From contig OX344765.1 of NCBI GenBank assembly GCA_947034895.1, forward strand, positions 36,709,001 to 36,773,000: a DNA stretch of 64,000 nt, read 5' to 3'. Both the position numbers and the translations under genes were made by a program. Shown piece after piece: positions 26,666 through 47,460 of the stretch. The notes under the pieces are model-generated. The model searched no databases, was not told where the DNA came from, and was given only the letters and a program-made list of their open reading frames with translations. The stretch is from Rhytidiadelphus loreus (lineage: Eukaryota > Streptophyta > Bryopsida > Hypnales > Hylocomiaceae). Within the stretch, counting starts at the first letter, position 1. Each line of letters opens with the position of its first letter.

Positions 26666-27459
26666 TCCTATAACAACGCCCAAAACTAAAAGTGTCCTTT
26701 TAGTCCTTTCTAGACACTTTTAGTACTTAATTATTACGCACGTTACTAGTTTAGATAAACCAATGGGCTTTCAAATGCACTTTATAAATTTTCAAAAGAT
26801 CACAAGACCAAATTAGGATGGTATTGGTAAATCTCTGCCAAAAAAATTTTGGTTCTAAAAATTTTGGTTTACCAAATGCTAAAAATAAGATTTTATTCCT
26901 ATGTTATTTGTTTCACCACAATTGAAAAAAAAAAATGTCTACAATTTTAGCATCTACTATTATATTAGAATTATTTTATTTTATTATTAGTGTAGCCCTG
27001 TCCTACAACTATGGTAAAGTTAGAACGAGATCATAATCCAATTCTCAACACCACGTCAGCGGTGGTCCTCAACCTACACTAAATGCTACAGTTCAATACA
27101 AGCTCCTTGATAGGCCATGACCCTGAGAATACTGACGTATTCAACTAACTCACTATAGTAAGTTACAAGTCCCCAGTTAAAACTCACTACTAAATGATGA
27201 TCGTGACAAGAGCGTTGTGGGCCCGCTCAACGTGACGGCAGAGTGAGCAAGCAAGCAAAAAAAGGCCATCGCCAGTGCGGTGCGAAGCTTACTCACAAGG
27301 TGGCGTGTCTTGCCGAATTCCCCTTCGCACTACTTCACCGAATCTATCGATTTTCTCCTTTCAATTGAGTCACATTTCACGTCGAGAGGTGCAAATTTCA
27401 CGTCGAGAGGTGCAAATTTCAAGCCGGGAGGTGCAAAGTTGTTGAGGAATTGGTCTGCC
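26666..27459 (+). promoter_or_regulatory. MFP2 upstream region with 21-bp tandem repeat in the leader
   Basis: From about 27200 base composition rises sharply towards the gene. Three head-to-tail 21-base units at 27375-27437 (TTTCACGTCGAGAGGTGCAAA, the same again, then a diverged TTCAAGCCGGGAGGTGCAAAG) lie just before the MFP2 start. Two units contain CACGTC, a core also bound by plant bZIP factors. The repeat is in frame with the MFP2 ATG but the open frame begins with GTG, so I treat it as leader sequence. Confidence 0.45.
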
Positions 27460-35425
<7,966 letters not shown>

Positions 35426-36533
35426 GCTCGGTCGTGCACTAGTCAGCAGCCTCGGTCATGCATGTTGAGGACACGGAAGGTCCCTTGAGGATACATTGGT
35501 ACAAATATTGAGCACCTAAGCTTAGTTAGACACTAAGCGGATTATTGACTTGGACCATATCCTAATCGGCGGTGTAATGCTTCTATTATTTAAATATGCT
35601 GGCAAAAGGTTATTGGCAGGCACTTTGTTTCATTGCCATGTTTAATCTAAATCTAGTTGTGTGGCTACCGTGGCTGTCTGCACTTATTTGTTAGTTGTTG
35701 TAGTGGGAGAGATTTATGCTTAAATTTTATTTTTTCATTCTTAGAACGACATGTATCTAAATCATTAATTGAAAACCTAAACCAAATTCCAATCTTAAAC
35801 CCCTTAAGAGCATGCCCACCCGTCCTGCAAAATTCAGCTTGCAAAATGGAGGGCCATCCATTTTGCAAGCCACTTTGAAAAGGACTGCCCCACCCATGGC
35901 TTGTTAAGATGCCACCATTTTTGGTAAAAAACAAGCCCATGTTTGTTGAAAAAGTGCCTCCATGTTTGTCTCATGCGGTTTGCAAGCTAGTTTGGAGGCC
36001 GTGCTTTGGCCTCCAAAACAAGCCGATTTTGCAAGCCTCTTGAGGTTTTTGGTCGGGCCTCTTAATAAGTTCATCCATTTTGGAGGACGGGTGGGGCATT
36101 TTTGGAGGCCTCTCTTAAGAGGTCATCCGTTTTGCAGGATGGGTGGGCATGATCTAAATGCGTGAGGCATCAAATTTTGGTGTTGACAGAACTTTGAAGT
36201 TAAATATAATCTTCTAGTTTTAGTAGGTTTTTGGGTGATGTATTCTTTCAAAAGTCTAGTTTTAGCATCAAAAATCCAATTTTGAAAATGAATGATTATG
36301 GTTTTTCTATTTAACCCTAGAACGACATCGAGTGACCTTGGAAATCATGCATCGTGTAACCATGAGTCATTGGAATAAAAAAATCCAAAAATACTCATTG
36401 GAAGTCAAGCTATTGTAGATGTTCTCCACTTTCCACAAAAGATTCCGAGGATGAATAGTTATAGTTTTGTCCTACACTAGAGGATTCCTTGCAATTCATT
36501 AGACACTTATTGTCTTGCAACGTCCTTCCTAGG
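35426..36533. other. MFP2 3' flank and spacer
   Basis: The MFP2 3' UTR should fall in the first few hundred bases; I do not see a decisive polyadenylation signal. The remainder is AT-rich spacer and contains the Harbinger-like element listed separately. Confidence 0.3.
35808..36154. mobile_element. Harbinger/Tourist-like MITE with TAA target duplication
   Basis: The 347-base element starts GAGCATGCCCACCCGTCCTGC and ends with the inverse GCAGGATGGGTGGGCATGATC. The flanks are TAA on both sides (35805-35807 and 36155-36157), the 3-base duplication typical of PIF/Harbinger elements. Inside, further inverted and direct pieces recur (CATTTTGCAAGCC, GGACGGGTGGGGCATTTT), giving a strongly foldable sequence. 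No protein is encoded. Confidence 0.72.
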
Positions 36534-37186
36534 TTAACCCCTAAATGCCTAAGGCACCAAAATGTGGTGTTTGCAAAACTTTGAAGTTAAATGAAACTTA
36601 ACTAAGTTGCTATTTGTAGTAGTTTATATTTTTGGAAAGTTCTTCTTGGAGTCTAGTTTTAAAATCTAAAATCCAATCTTGAAAATAAATGATAGTGATT
36701 TTTCTATTCAAGATTTTGTACAAGGGTACCCATTGCAATTTTGACTTCCCATAGTGTTGAGAGCTCTTGAAAATGAGCCTCAAATACACTAGATCTTGGA
36801 GAAAAAATCACATTCAAAATTCATTTAAAAAAATTATAGAGTAGATTTTGAGAAGCCATAATTGATTGGGGTTATACATGTTAGGCCCTTTAACCTCATA
36901 TTTTTTTGGTCACCAACTATTTAGATTTGACTTGTGAAAAGAGGATTGAAAGACTTTACATCACTTTTGCAATTTTAACACCCTCATGGTCAAATATTAT
37001 AATCTTTCACTCCATAAGTGATATTGTTGTGTTTTCTTTTCCTATGAGATCTCTCACATGTCTACTTTGAATTTGTATAGTTACAATTCAAAAAAAATTG
37101 ATACAACTTATCAAAATGTTGGCATTTTGTTCAATTTAAAGCAAATTCCAAGAAACTCAAAACATGCTTGGGCATTTAGGGGTTAA
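36534..37186. mobile_element. TTAA/CCCC inverted-repeat element, copy 5 (intact short form)
   Basis: Left edge TTAACCCCTAAATGCCTAAGG; right edge CTTGGGCATTTAGGGGTTAA. TTAA flanks both ends and the inverted repeat runs about 17 bases. The 653-base interior matches copy 1 in reverse orientation and the split copy that follows directly at 37187. At 36890-36893 it contains an unoccupied TTAA that is filled in that neighbouring copy. Confidence 0.72.
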
Positions 37187-38572
37187 GGTTTTGTGTAAGA
37201 ATGTCCATTGCAAATTTTGATTTTCTGGTATTGAAGGCCCTTGGAAATGAGCCTCAAGTATACTAGATCTTAGAGAAAAAATTATATTAGAAATTCATTT
37301 AAAAAAATTGTAAAGTAGATTTTGAGAAGTTGGAGGGTTAAGTATGTTATGTCCTTTAACTCTTGAAGGACTCCAAGGCTAAAAAACATTTGATGTGGGT
37401 AGTTGCAAGAAACACTTTACGTTTTACGTTCAAAATTGCGTTTTTTGGCCATAGGACTAGCAGTACTATGCAATACTACTAATACTACGTTTTAGAAGCG
37501 CCCTGACAAATTTGCATTGTTGATTAAAGGCAACTACAGATCTACACTGTTGATTTAGTACTATGTTGTACTATGCAGTACTACGGACAACTACGAAGTA
37601 CTGCAGAAGCCACTGAGAGCAAAAAAGGGGTCTGAAGAGATTTTCATTTTTAGTAATTCAAAAAAATTCAAAAAAAAGCCATAAAAAAAGCCATTTTGCT
37701 AGTGAAGACTACGCTTGCATTGCACCAAAAAATTCATGAAGGAAAATTTTTCCGTCTTCATAGCTCTTGCACAAAGGAAGGTTACTTTGACCCCATGTGT
37801 ACAATCGACATGATGCTATTTTCATAAAAACTCTATGTCAGCCCTTTTAGTGTTAGTAGACCTCCAACATGTCCAATTTGTGGCTTCAAATTCGCATTTT
37901 TGGGTCAAAAATAGGACTAAAACCCTCCAAAATGGCCAAGGTAGACACCCAATCAGGGGCAGATTAAAAATAATAAACTAATTTTTTTTAAATTTAAAAA
38001 ATGATTCAAGGTCTGTAACTTTATCATCTACCTTCATTTCAAATTTCATGCCAAATGGACAAACAAAACAAAAGTTATGAGCAAAAAGCCAATTTTGAAG
38101 GGCAAGGGGACAAGAAATAGGACAAGTGTTTCTTGCAATCACCCATGTAAGGTTTCATTGTTCAAATTAGAAACAAAGTCCGCACTTTATTATTGGTTTA
38201 ATAATTGGAGCATTTTGATTGCTACCTTGGTCAAGGGGGGTCGCATCTTTTTAGGGCTAACCCTCTAGCTAACTCTATATTTTTTTGGTGACCTCAATTT
38301 TATATTGGACATGTTGAAAGAATATTGAAAGACTTCAAATCACTTTCATAGTTTTAACATCTTCATTGTCAAACATTACAATCTTTCGATCTATAAGTGA
38401 CATTGTGCTGTGTTTTCTTTTCCCATGTGGTCTTTAACATGTCTAGTTTGAATTTGTAGTAAGGTTACAATTCAAAAAAGATTGATACAACTTATCAAAA
38501 TGTTTTTTTTTTGTTTAATTAGAATTCACTCCAAGAAGCTAAAAAAAGTCTTGGACATTTAGGGGCTAACTC
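37187..38572. mobile_element. Partial TTAA/CCCC element interrupted by a nested insertion
   Basis: 37187-37355 and 38273-38572 together match the right two thirds of the element at 36534-37186, ending GGACATTTAGGGGCTAA. The match breaks at a TTAA (37356-37359) and resumes after CTAA (38269-38272). The roughly 910 bases between are therefore a nested insertion into TTAA, with one flank since mutated. The insert is non-coding and has repeated short motifs such as 'agtactatg' and 'tactacg' near 37460-37610. Its ends show only a weak inverted repeat. Confidence 0.65.
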
Positions 38573-41500
38573 CCACTATATACTTAGGTAGTATATTCAA
38601 TAAAACATAATTCAAAAAATTAAGATGAATTTTTTGGAAATAATATGTATAAAATGTCAAAAATTAGAAGGTAATTGATTTTTGAAAACTAGAATAATTT
38701 GGCAAACAAATCATGAATACATACTTTTGAGGTTGAAGGGGGATCAATTTTCCTTTGAGAATACAAATCTCTTAATTCTTTTTTTATTGTCAAGACCAAA
38801 TAGCCCCTTCTAATTTTGTCTTATAAATTGAGAGTTTTGGATAAACATGTATACATATGTAAAAAACTAAAGAAATTATTTCTAAATGTAATATATGTAA
38901 TAGAATTGATTATTTCTATAAGGCAAAGAAAAAAGCTCAAATATTGCTTCTTTTATCATTAGAAGAAAACCATATGCATAGTTCAAAAAGGCTTTGTCAT
39001 AAATTTGAGTTAAAAATAACACACATTGCTTTGAAACTAAGTAAGTTTGGTGTATCAAAATACAATTAAAACATAGCTAGACCCATTTCAGGCCATGCAT
39101 ATTTTCTACTATTGACAATTGATAAAAAGTTCAGTAAATAGTTTTCTAATATTCCAGAAACTTGCATTTGTAGATTCTAATACTTTAAAGAAAATTAGAA
39201 GGATAGTGGGAACCTTATTGCTTCTATACTCCCTAGTGATTTGGTACAAGTCAATCAATAAAACTTTAATACTTTTAATGACTTCCAAAGATATCCTCAA
39301 TTCATTATTGAATAATATAATAGAGTAAAAACATCATTTTCTACTTCTGATAATATATTCATCACCAATCAAAGGCTTTTCTGTTGCATTTATTTTGGAA
39401 CATGCAAAAAATGATCTCCAAGGGTGATGAAGCTATTTACATCTCATTTCATGGATTTGAACAAGACTCATTTATTCATCTAAGGGTTTGTACATTTATA
39501 CACAAAAAACAATAGCATCTCACAATTTGTATTGGAGTTTAATAATTTCATCATTTGGAATTTAAGCGAGAATCTATTGTCAAGTATTCATTTGATTTTT
39601 TTAAATTGCTTTTGAGCAAATTATCCCTAAAAAAACATCCTCATCATTAGTGTACTAATGCTATTGCCAATGTCCAATAATAAAACAACCTTCCAATCAA
39701 TGTTCATTTTATTAGGAGAATTTCAACAAAGATTCAAAACAAGAATCTTTTTTGGCTAAAAAATTATTTCTCAATTGCCAAATGATAGAAGGAAACTATT
39801 CTAAAATAGATCAATTGTTATATGATATAAATATTTAGGTAAACAATGTTTTTAAATTCTAAATTGTTACATGATGAATTTTGTTGTCACCACTAGAGAG
39901 AAATCTTTAAATACTTAAAAGAACACTATTCAACTTAAGTCAATTACTATGTTCAACAATAATAATACTAATTTGCTCTCATTTTAGAATTATGTGAATT
40001 TGTGGACAGTAATACTATTGTAGTTTGCAATATTTTATATAAAGTAAAATGAAGTAGCCTACATTATTACTATTCATTTTATTTGAAATAATATAATTAT
40101 CATCCAACTTTCATTTAAATATTCTCATTAATTTGACCACATTTATACATTATTCATTCAAGTAGTGATAGGAATTCTCTCACTAATTGAATTAACTTAA
40201 ATACTTCCATTGAATCATGAAAACATCTTCTTTTGGAATGCCTAAAATTGAGCCTTGGTTGCACATTTAGATAGGAATATACATAGATCAATTTTAGAAA
40301 GAAATTGCTAATAATGGAAAGCACAATTAAGTGATTTTACCTTACTATGCATGCATACAGTAGCGCTCCTAATATAGATGGAATAAGCATTTGAGCTACA
40401 TTCCTATTATTTATTAGAGTGATATTTGACTTTCTAAAGCACCTTTGAGGATGAAATTAGGCATCTCTATATTCTAAGATATGATGCCTTGCATGCATGC
40501 AATAAAAGAAAGTCCTACGAGTATCAAGAACGCAAAGACAACTAGAAGTCACCAATCACAAGTTTTGAGTTTTGACCTGGTTTTGATATGTTTGACAACA
40601 TGGTGGATGACCATAGGAGAATGTTACAATCATAATGAGCACTTTTTACTACCATTTATCTATATGTGGAGAATTATTTATTCACACGTCTTGCATATGA
40701 CAATTGTTTATAATTTCCATTAACTATGAGCAAACTTTCCATTCCTTGATCATTATACAACTTCCATCATAGTATGAGTTAATTTTCATTATCTTAAGTT
40801 TAGAAATATTATTATTAATTTTTCCACAAGCATCCAAGATTACATAGCTAGTACACTTGATTGAACTTTTTTTTTGATTCAAATACTTAATATGTAAATT
40901 ATGTATTTGAATAAGGAAATTGGGTGCACCCAATATCCTTCAGTAGGATGATACATCTTCACCAATGGCAAGTCTTGATAACAATCATTACTAAATTTTA
41001 TGCATGCAACAAAATTCAAGTTGTATAAGCCCTTAACCCCTAAACGTCTGGATTCATCTCCAAAATTGACAATTTGAGAAAAAACATTATAAACTACAAT
41101 TTGGAAGAATATTTTGGAATGAAAGCTGTAGATTTTGATTTTTAAATTCTATCTGTACAGTTAGATCTACTAATGCTATCACCAATCTTTTTCTATAAAT
41201 TTTGAAAAGAAAATTTCAGAATTCCTTCTAAATTCAATTACAAGTAAAATATTATCATTTTTTGAGTAAAACTCGTTGGAATGGATTTGAAATAAGGTTC
41301 TCTTCATATAGTGATTTTTTGAAATTTTTGTGACCTTTACATCTTTGACCTCATTTTTGCACATCTAATTTTGAACTAAATTTGATGCAAATTGACCACT
41401 TGACATACTTCCACATTTGTAATTTTAGAAGTGTATATATTCTAGTAACACCAAATCCAATTGATGGATAGGACAACAACTTGATAAAGTATCATCAAAA

Positions 41501-42300
41501 ATTAGGATGACTTTCATCTAAGCACTAATGAGATAGAAACAAGGATTTGAATCTGTTCATCGTCCAGAAAATGGATGTCTAAGCGCTCCATGGTTAAAGG
41601 GCCTTTTGGAAAGTTGAAATTAGTTATTTAAATGAAATAGTTTAAATTATTGTTGGATCTTATTGAAAGCTAAACGAAAATACAAGATCCTTTTTGCCTA
41701 TATTTTTGGGATACCTTTTGAATGAACTAAATAAATTCAAAGTGTTGAAAGTGAGAGGCATATATCCAAAATCTACTCTAGATTCTCCTATTCATAGGAC
41801 TTGTAGTTTAGGCGAGAATATAAATGGGGTAATTTTGCATGCAACTCCTTCTCACGTTATTTTACTTATTCCACAATGTTGGGTTGCAATTAGGTACAAT
41901 TGATTCAATTATGAGACATTCAAACAAAGTTCATTACATTTAGTAGTGTGCAATTTCATTGCCGTGGCTTTCAAGTGGATGGTATAGAATATTCCACCCC
42001 CATACTACTTCATTAGCAACTAAGTGGACAAGTGGAGGCTCAATGTATTGAAAAAGATGTATGAAGGAAAGGCAATGGGCACAAAAGCTACTGAATGTTA
42101 TGCCTTTTCAAAGGTTTTCCTTAACTCTCTTTATATAAATTAGAGTGTCTTGGTTTTATGAGCGAGTGATTGAAATTTGTACATATTCAAGGTTGAAATA
42201 TATTGAAGTGATTTGAACCCTTACATAAATTTTGAGACCTTAAACTCATTCACACATTTAGCTAACACTTGGTGAGACCATCCCATTATTGTCCACCATG
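38573..42300. other. AT-rich spacer upstream of the auxilin-like gene
   Basis: No recognisable coding, RNA or retrotransposon protein sequence is visible on either strand. One possible TTAA-bounded element is listed separately at 41034-41597. Confidence 0.4.
41034..41597. mobile_element. TTAA/CCCC element, copy 6 (decayed right end)
   Basis: Left edge TTAACCCCTAAACGTCTGG is nearly that of copy 2. The proposed right edge (AAGCGCTCCATGGTTAA) keeps TTAA but matches the inverted repeat poorly. The left end is convincing; the right boundary is tentative. Confidence 0.4.
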
Positions 42301-42467
42301 TGCAATGAAATTGTTTAAAAAAAAAAGAAAAAAAAGAAAAAAAAGAAAAAAAGAATTCACAAAAGAAAGGGCGAATGGTAGCAATAACATACGGAGTCGT
42401 CGTGCATTCAGTCGCAGACGCGGCGTTCCTCCTTTCGTCTTTGCCTGGCTATGGCTATGGCCGACGT

Positions 42468-42537
42468 CTCCCTCTCCCTCTGACTCTGTCTCTGTCTCTC
42501 TCTTCTCTCTCTTCAGTTTCTCCCTCTCCATTTTTGC
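42468..42537 (+). promoter_or_regulatory. Pyrimidine-rich tract in the auxilin-like gene leader
   Basis: A long run of CT-rich repeats (CTCCCTCTCCCTCTGACTC and similar) lies about 150-220 bases before the ATG at 42693. CT-rich tracts of this kind are common near plant transcription starts and in leaders. An A-rich block (A8G repeats, about 42313-42352) lies just upstream. Confidence 0.4.
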
Positions 42538-42692
42538 TTTAGAGCTTATGTTTCATGGAGTGAGTGAGAGGTTTCCGATTCCTTTTTTCCGTTCTTATTA
42601 GGTAGTAGTAGCCATTCCGACAGACAGAGAGTTTGTGACCAAGTTTCTGTTTCAGGGTTTGGAGGGGAGGGTGCGGCAGATCGGCTGCTGCG

Positions 42693-45600
42693 ATGGAGGA
42701 CTTCGCCAACATTTTGCACCGCGACTACGGGCTCAAACCAGGCGGCAAGAGCTCGCCCATGTCCGGAGGCAACAGCCACAGCCGAGCTGGATCGTCGTCG
42801 GGCGGGGCAGGGATGGGCCCGCGCTCCGGATCGGCGTCGCGACTGCCGAATGACGACATCTTCAGCAACGTTTTCAACGCGCCGCCCGTCAACGGCAGGT
42901 GTGTACGTGTGCTTTGGATGTGTTGGAACCCTGAATCTGTGGAGAGTGAGTTTGGTTGCTTTCGCGAAAGCGGTGAAGCGCACGTGTGTAGAGAGATGTG
43001 ACATTTGGAGTTCTCAGCTGGTGGAAATTTGGATGTGGAGGATTCGTGGTGTGGTGCAATAATTAGGGGTTGGATGTAAGCGTTGGTGAAGGAATTGACG
43101 GGTCGGACGGGGTTTTCGTGAAAGAAAGCTTGTGATGCGGTGGTTTTGACTTGGGATCGGATATTCGTAGTGATCTAGTAAATGTGAACCAATCCGTTGA
43201 GTTGTCAGAGCGACTTTTCTTTGTTTCGAATGAACCCTAATTCCTCCTCGGACGCGAGTATTTTTGTGTAATAAGTCGAGTATAATGGCAGTAAGGTAGT
43301 CACAATTGAAGAACTTTAGAACTGATATACTGTTTAGAGAATGATCAGTTTCTTAAGCATTCTTGGTTGCAAATCAAGGAGAACTTCCAACGCACTCGAG
43401 AATGCATTATTTGGGTGCCGCGTGCGGAAGTTATTCGGGTTCGACGTTACATTGGTCGATAACCTATAACCGGCACAAGTTCTGATGTTGACGTAGCGTA
43501 CAGTTTTAAATGAAAATAGACTCATTATGCAAGATTTAGGGTGTCTCATATAGGTAGGCATTGCAAATAGTGCCTGTACCGTAACAAGCACATATTTTCT
43601 ACTCAGTTTATTGAGGAATATTCGGACACGAAAATAATCTTCTCCCTAGTAATTATTAGAGCAAAATATAATTTATAATTTTCTCCACGCTAGTAGTCCT
43701 GAACTTATATTTCGAATTGACTCTGTCATTAGACAGTCCGTATTGTCTGTTCCAGGTCACCCTTCAGTAATGTCAGGATAAAACCTATCTGGAAATAGAG
43801 TGTCCTCATGTAAAGAACTTGACGTCAACAGTAATATTGGCAACTTGGATTTCGGCTCCTGTCATTCAGAACCAATCAATCTTCTTCTTGTGCCCTAGTT
43901 CGGCAACATTGCAATACCTGATTGTCAAGGCATTGTCGGCGAAGAACTGTAATTAACCCGAATCTGAGGTCATAAGACTGTCATGATATAGTTGATAGCC
44001 CTAAGTATGATCGCATTCAGGATGATCATTTCTCCAAACAGTTGATTTTCCTCCTAGGATTTCCTGACACTGCCGTGCTGAAACGTGCCCTGTTAATTCA
44101 CCCTGAACGATGACAGTTAGGTTTTTTCTCCCGTGGATGACAAACTCGATTCAAAGACCTAATCTGTCGGATTTGTTACGCAACATACGTTTCTCTGGTC
44201 AACCAAGCCAAGCCAAACCGTATGTTATAATTTAGATGCACATAGAATGGCTCGACTAGGTGCTCGTCGAAACCCTGGGCTGCCATGACAGCTCTCGAGC
44301 ATTTTAAGCAGTTCATGAGTATGCAAAACTCCGACCGAACGGTTTCAGAGCAATCAAAGAAGAGAGTGACAGCTATACAACCAGTACGTCCCGGTTCAGA
44401 TGATATCAGTTGTGACACTTGCAACTGATCATTCAGTGTTTAGAAGTACAATCACGATGTGTGTATTCATTTCGTAAGACACTTTTCTGAGCCTGGAATG
44501 GCATGTTGCAAATGAGCAGAAGCAATAGCTCAGGAGCTATCTATGACGATGTCTTCGGCGGACCTCCGACCGGAGTCAGGTCGTCCAGCAACGACGCCTT
44601 TGGTGATCTCTTGGGAGGGTTCAGTGCTGCCGGATCCAGGCCGCCGCCCAGCCAAAATACGTTTACTGAGGATTTGTTGGGAGGATTCGGCGCATCCAAG
44701 CCACGGCAATCCGCGGCTCACGCATCTTCCAGCTCTTTGGACGACATTTTCTCGGGCAGTCTGGGTCAACCACGAACGTCATCGCACAACAGTTTCGTGA
44801 ACCACGACGATGATCCGTTCGGATCATTCGGCGCGGTGAAGCCCGAGCCCAAGGTGACGCAGTCGCAGACGCTGTTTGACGATGATTGGAACTTCGGGTC
44901 ATCGAAATCCAAGTCTGCGTCGAGAGGATCCCCATTGCATGCTTCGATGGACGGCGACCTGCTGGGAGGGTTTTCGAACGCTGCAGGGCGATCGAAGAAG
45001 GCGTCGCCATTTCACTCTCCGCAGTCTAGCCCTCCTCGAGTCAAGCCTTCTGAGCCCGTGTTCGACGAATTTCTTCCTGGATTCGGCGGTGGCGAAGTGG
45101 GAAAGCCGAAGGTCGTCCCGGACGCAGACGCCATGCGGGGCATTCCGATCATCAACACGGACGATGACGACGTCTTCCGCAGCATCCCGCGCTCGACGTC
45201 GGCTGCTACGCCGGATCCATTCGTCGACATTCCCGGCGCGAAGTTCACCGCGGAAGCCGATCCGTCTCGAGGTATCCCCAGCGTTGCACCGTTGGATGCA
45301 GATGAGATGCGTGGAATCCCGCCTCTGAGTTCGTCTCCGATCCCGGACGACGATCCGTTCTCGTCAGGTGCCGAGTTGGATCCTTTCGCACATATCATTG
45401 CGGATTCCGTTCCTCCCCCTGCTGACGCTTCTTATGCGGACCCCCTGGACGTTTTCGATTTGCCTCCTGCTGCTTCTGCTTCATCTGTTAATGCTGGCGT
45501 CGAGGGAGCGAGTGGGCAGTTCAGTAACGGGAGTGAATCCTACGACCCTTTTGACGCCTTTCCTCGTCCTTCCCCCGTGGCGACGGCGAAGCAGAAGGAG

Positions 45601-47460
45601 GATCCTCCTCCTTCTCGGTCTGGATCCGTGTCGGAGGGTCGCGAAGGGGTCTCTCAAGGTTCTGACACCTGGGATGAGAAGCACCCTTCTAGGCGTGGCT
45701 TCGGCGGCGTTCCCTTCAACGTGGACCTGAACGAAGCTCCGGAAGTCCCGTCCCCCACATACCCGTCTGGAGCAGCATATGACGGCCAACCGGAGACGGA
45801 GTCGAACGGGTTCGCGTCGAAGGTGGACGAGGAGCCGAAGTTCGACGAACCGTCTGTGTCTGGTGTGGATGAAGGTCGCAGGAAGCACGATACGGACAAG
45901 GTGCCTGTGGACATTTTCGAGGAGAGGTGGTTGACCGTGGACGACGTGAAGCTTGTGACGGTTCCGTCGGCGTCCCGTCCCCCTTCTCGTGCTCCTCCCA
46001 GGCCTGGTTTCGAGAAGCGGAGGAGTTCTCGGGGTTCCGTGAACCACCGTGACAGTGTGAGTGAGAGAAGCCGGGGTAGGCCTGACGAGTTGCCTGCGTA
46101 CAGGAGTAGCAGATCCAACGGCTCGGATTTTTCTCAGGAGGCTGAACTGTCTCGCGAGCGCTCCGCTGCTCGAGAACGAGAGGCGGCATTGGTCCAGAAG
46201 GAACGCGAGGATGCCGAACGAGAGCGAGCGGCTCGTCATCGGGAACGAGCCGAGCGTCAGCGAGAACGAGCGAGGGAGAGGGACCGTGCAAGAGAGCAGG
46301 AGACGGCGAGGAGCGTGGAAGCGGTGAGGGAGAGAGCCGATAGCCGAACCCAGTCTTCGAATGGTCGAGATGACGAGGGCGCCGAAAGGGCAAGGCGAGC
46401 CGCCGAGCGAGCCGCGAAGGAAGCCCAGCAGCGTATGGAGAAAGCCGCGGCCGAGAGGGCCATCGCGGAAGCTCGCGAGCGTGCGGAGAAGTCTGCATTG
46501 GCGCGAGCAGCGGCGGCTCGTGAGCTTGCTCGTGAGAAGGAGCAGCGGGAGAAGGAGCAGAAGGAGAGGGAGGAGCGCGAGCGTCGCGATCGCGAGGAGC
46601 GATCCCGAAGAGATCGTGCGAAAGAAGAAAGGGAGCGTGAGCGTTCCCGCCGCGAGAAGGAGGAGCGTGAGCGTGAACGTCGTGAGAAGGAGGAGAGGGA
46701 GAAGGAAAGAGAGCGGGATCGCGAGCGCGACCGGAGGAGGGAGAGGGAGCGCGGTGCGGCTGAGCAGCCACGAGCGACGAGCGCGAGCAGTCGTGCGACG
46801 AGCGAACCGAGGCAGCGTCCCCCGACGAATCAAGCTGCCGCGGCTCCTTCCGGTGTGGACGTTCGACGTCCGTCTGCTGCGAACCCCGTGTACTCTTCGA
46901 CGGGCAGTTCGCCTGCGTTCAGTCCGGCCCCCAGGAGACCTCAGGCTTCTGTGAAGGCCGTGGACGATTGGACGACTTTGCTGACGCAGACGGCCCCGAC
47001 GGGTGACGAATTCCAAGACATCGCCGGCGAGACTCCGGAGCGGAGGAAGCTTCGTCTGGAGCGTCATCAGAAGACGATCGAGCGTGCGCAACAGGCGCTG
47101 AAGGAGAAGAACGACCGTGACAAGGCTCAGCTGATGGAGCAGGCGGAGCGCAGTCGTGCCTCTGGTAACCTGGATGCGGAGATCCGTCGTTGGGCGACTG
47201 GGAAAGAGGGGAACCTGCGCGCTCTTTTGTCTTCTTTGCATTTGGTGTTGTGGCCTGAGACGAACTGGAAGCCTTTGTCTTTGACGGACTTGATCCAGGG
47301 CGTTTCCGTGAAGAAGGCTTATCAGCGCGCGATCCTGTGCGTCCACCCGGACAAGGTCCAGCAGAAGGGAGCGACTGTCCAGCAGAAGTACATCGCGGAG
47401 AAGGTTTTCGATCTTCTGAAGGAGGCTTTCGCGAAGTTCAACTCGTCGGAATTATATTGA
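42693..47460 (+). CDS. Auxilin-like J-domain protein (clathrin uncoating), ~1,048 aa
   Basis: Auxilins recruit Hsc70 through a C-terminal J domain to strip clathrin from vesicles. Two exons: 42693-42898 and 44520-47460 (GT-AG; a leftover AG joins A to give R69). Features in order: N-terminal peptide [17 protein letters not shown]; three DLLGGF motifs near residues 98, 120 and 215, resembling clathrin boxes; several DPF motifs (from about residue 167), which bind adaptor appendages; RGIP/RSIP repeats around 270-340; a highly charged R/E-rich coiled coil at about 606-815; then a J domain at about 955-1048 with HPDK at 1011-1014. The position of the J domain at the very C-terminus is diagnostic of auxilin rather than other DnaJ proteins. 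The second exon is markedly GC-rich against its surroundings. The acceptor could instead lie three bases earlier, adding one serine. Confidence 0.92.

Noticed and set aside
27280..27459. N-terminal extension of MFP2 in the same frame
   Set aside because: The frame opens with GTG rather than ATG, and MFP2 proteins start at the position of the ATG at 27460.
45716..46771. 351-codon minus-strand frame rich in P, S, A and R
   Set aside because: It is a complement artefact of the R/E-rich coiled coil; GC-rich repetitive codons suppress stop codons in several frames.
45481..47346. 621-codon open frame on the minus strand opposite the auxilin-like exon
   Set aside because: It is antisense to a well-supported coding exon, is dominated by R/L/S from the complement of the charged repeats, and matches no family.
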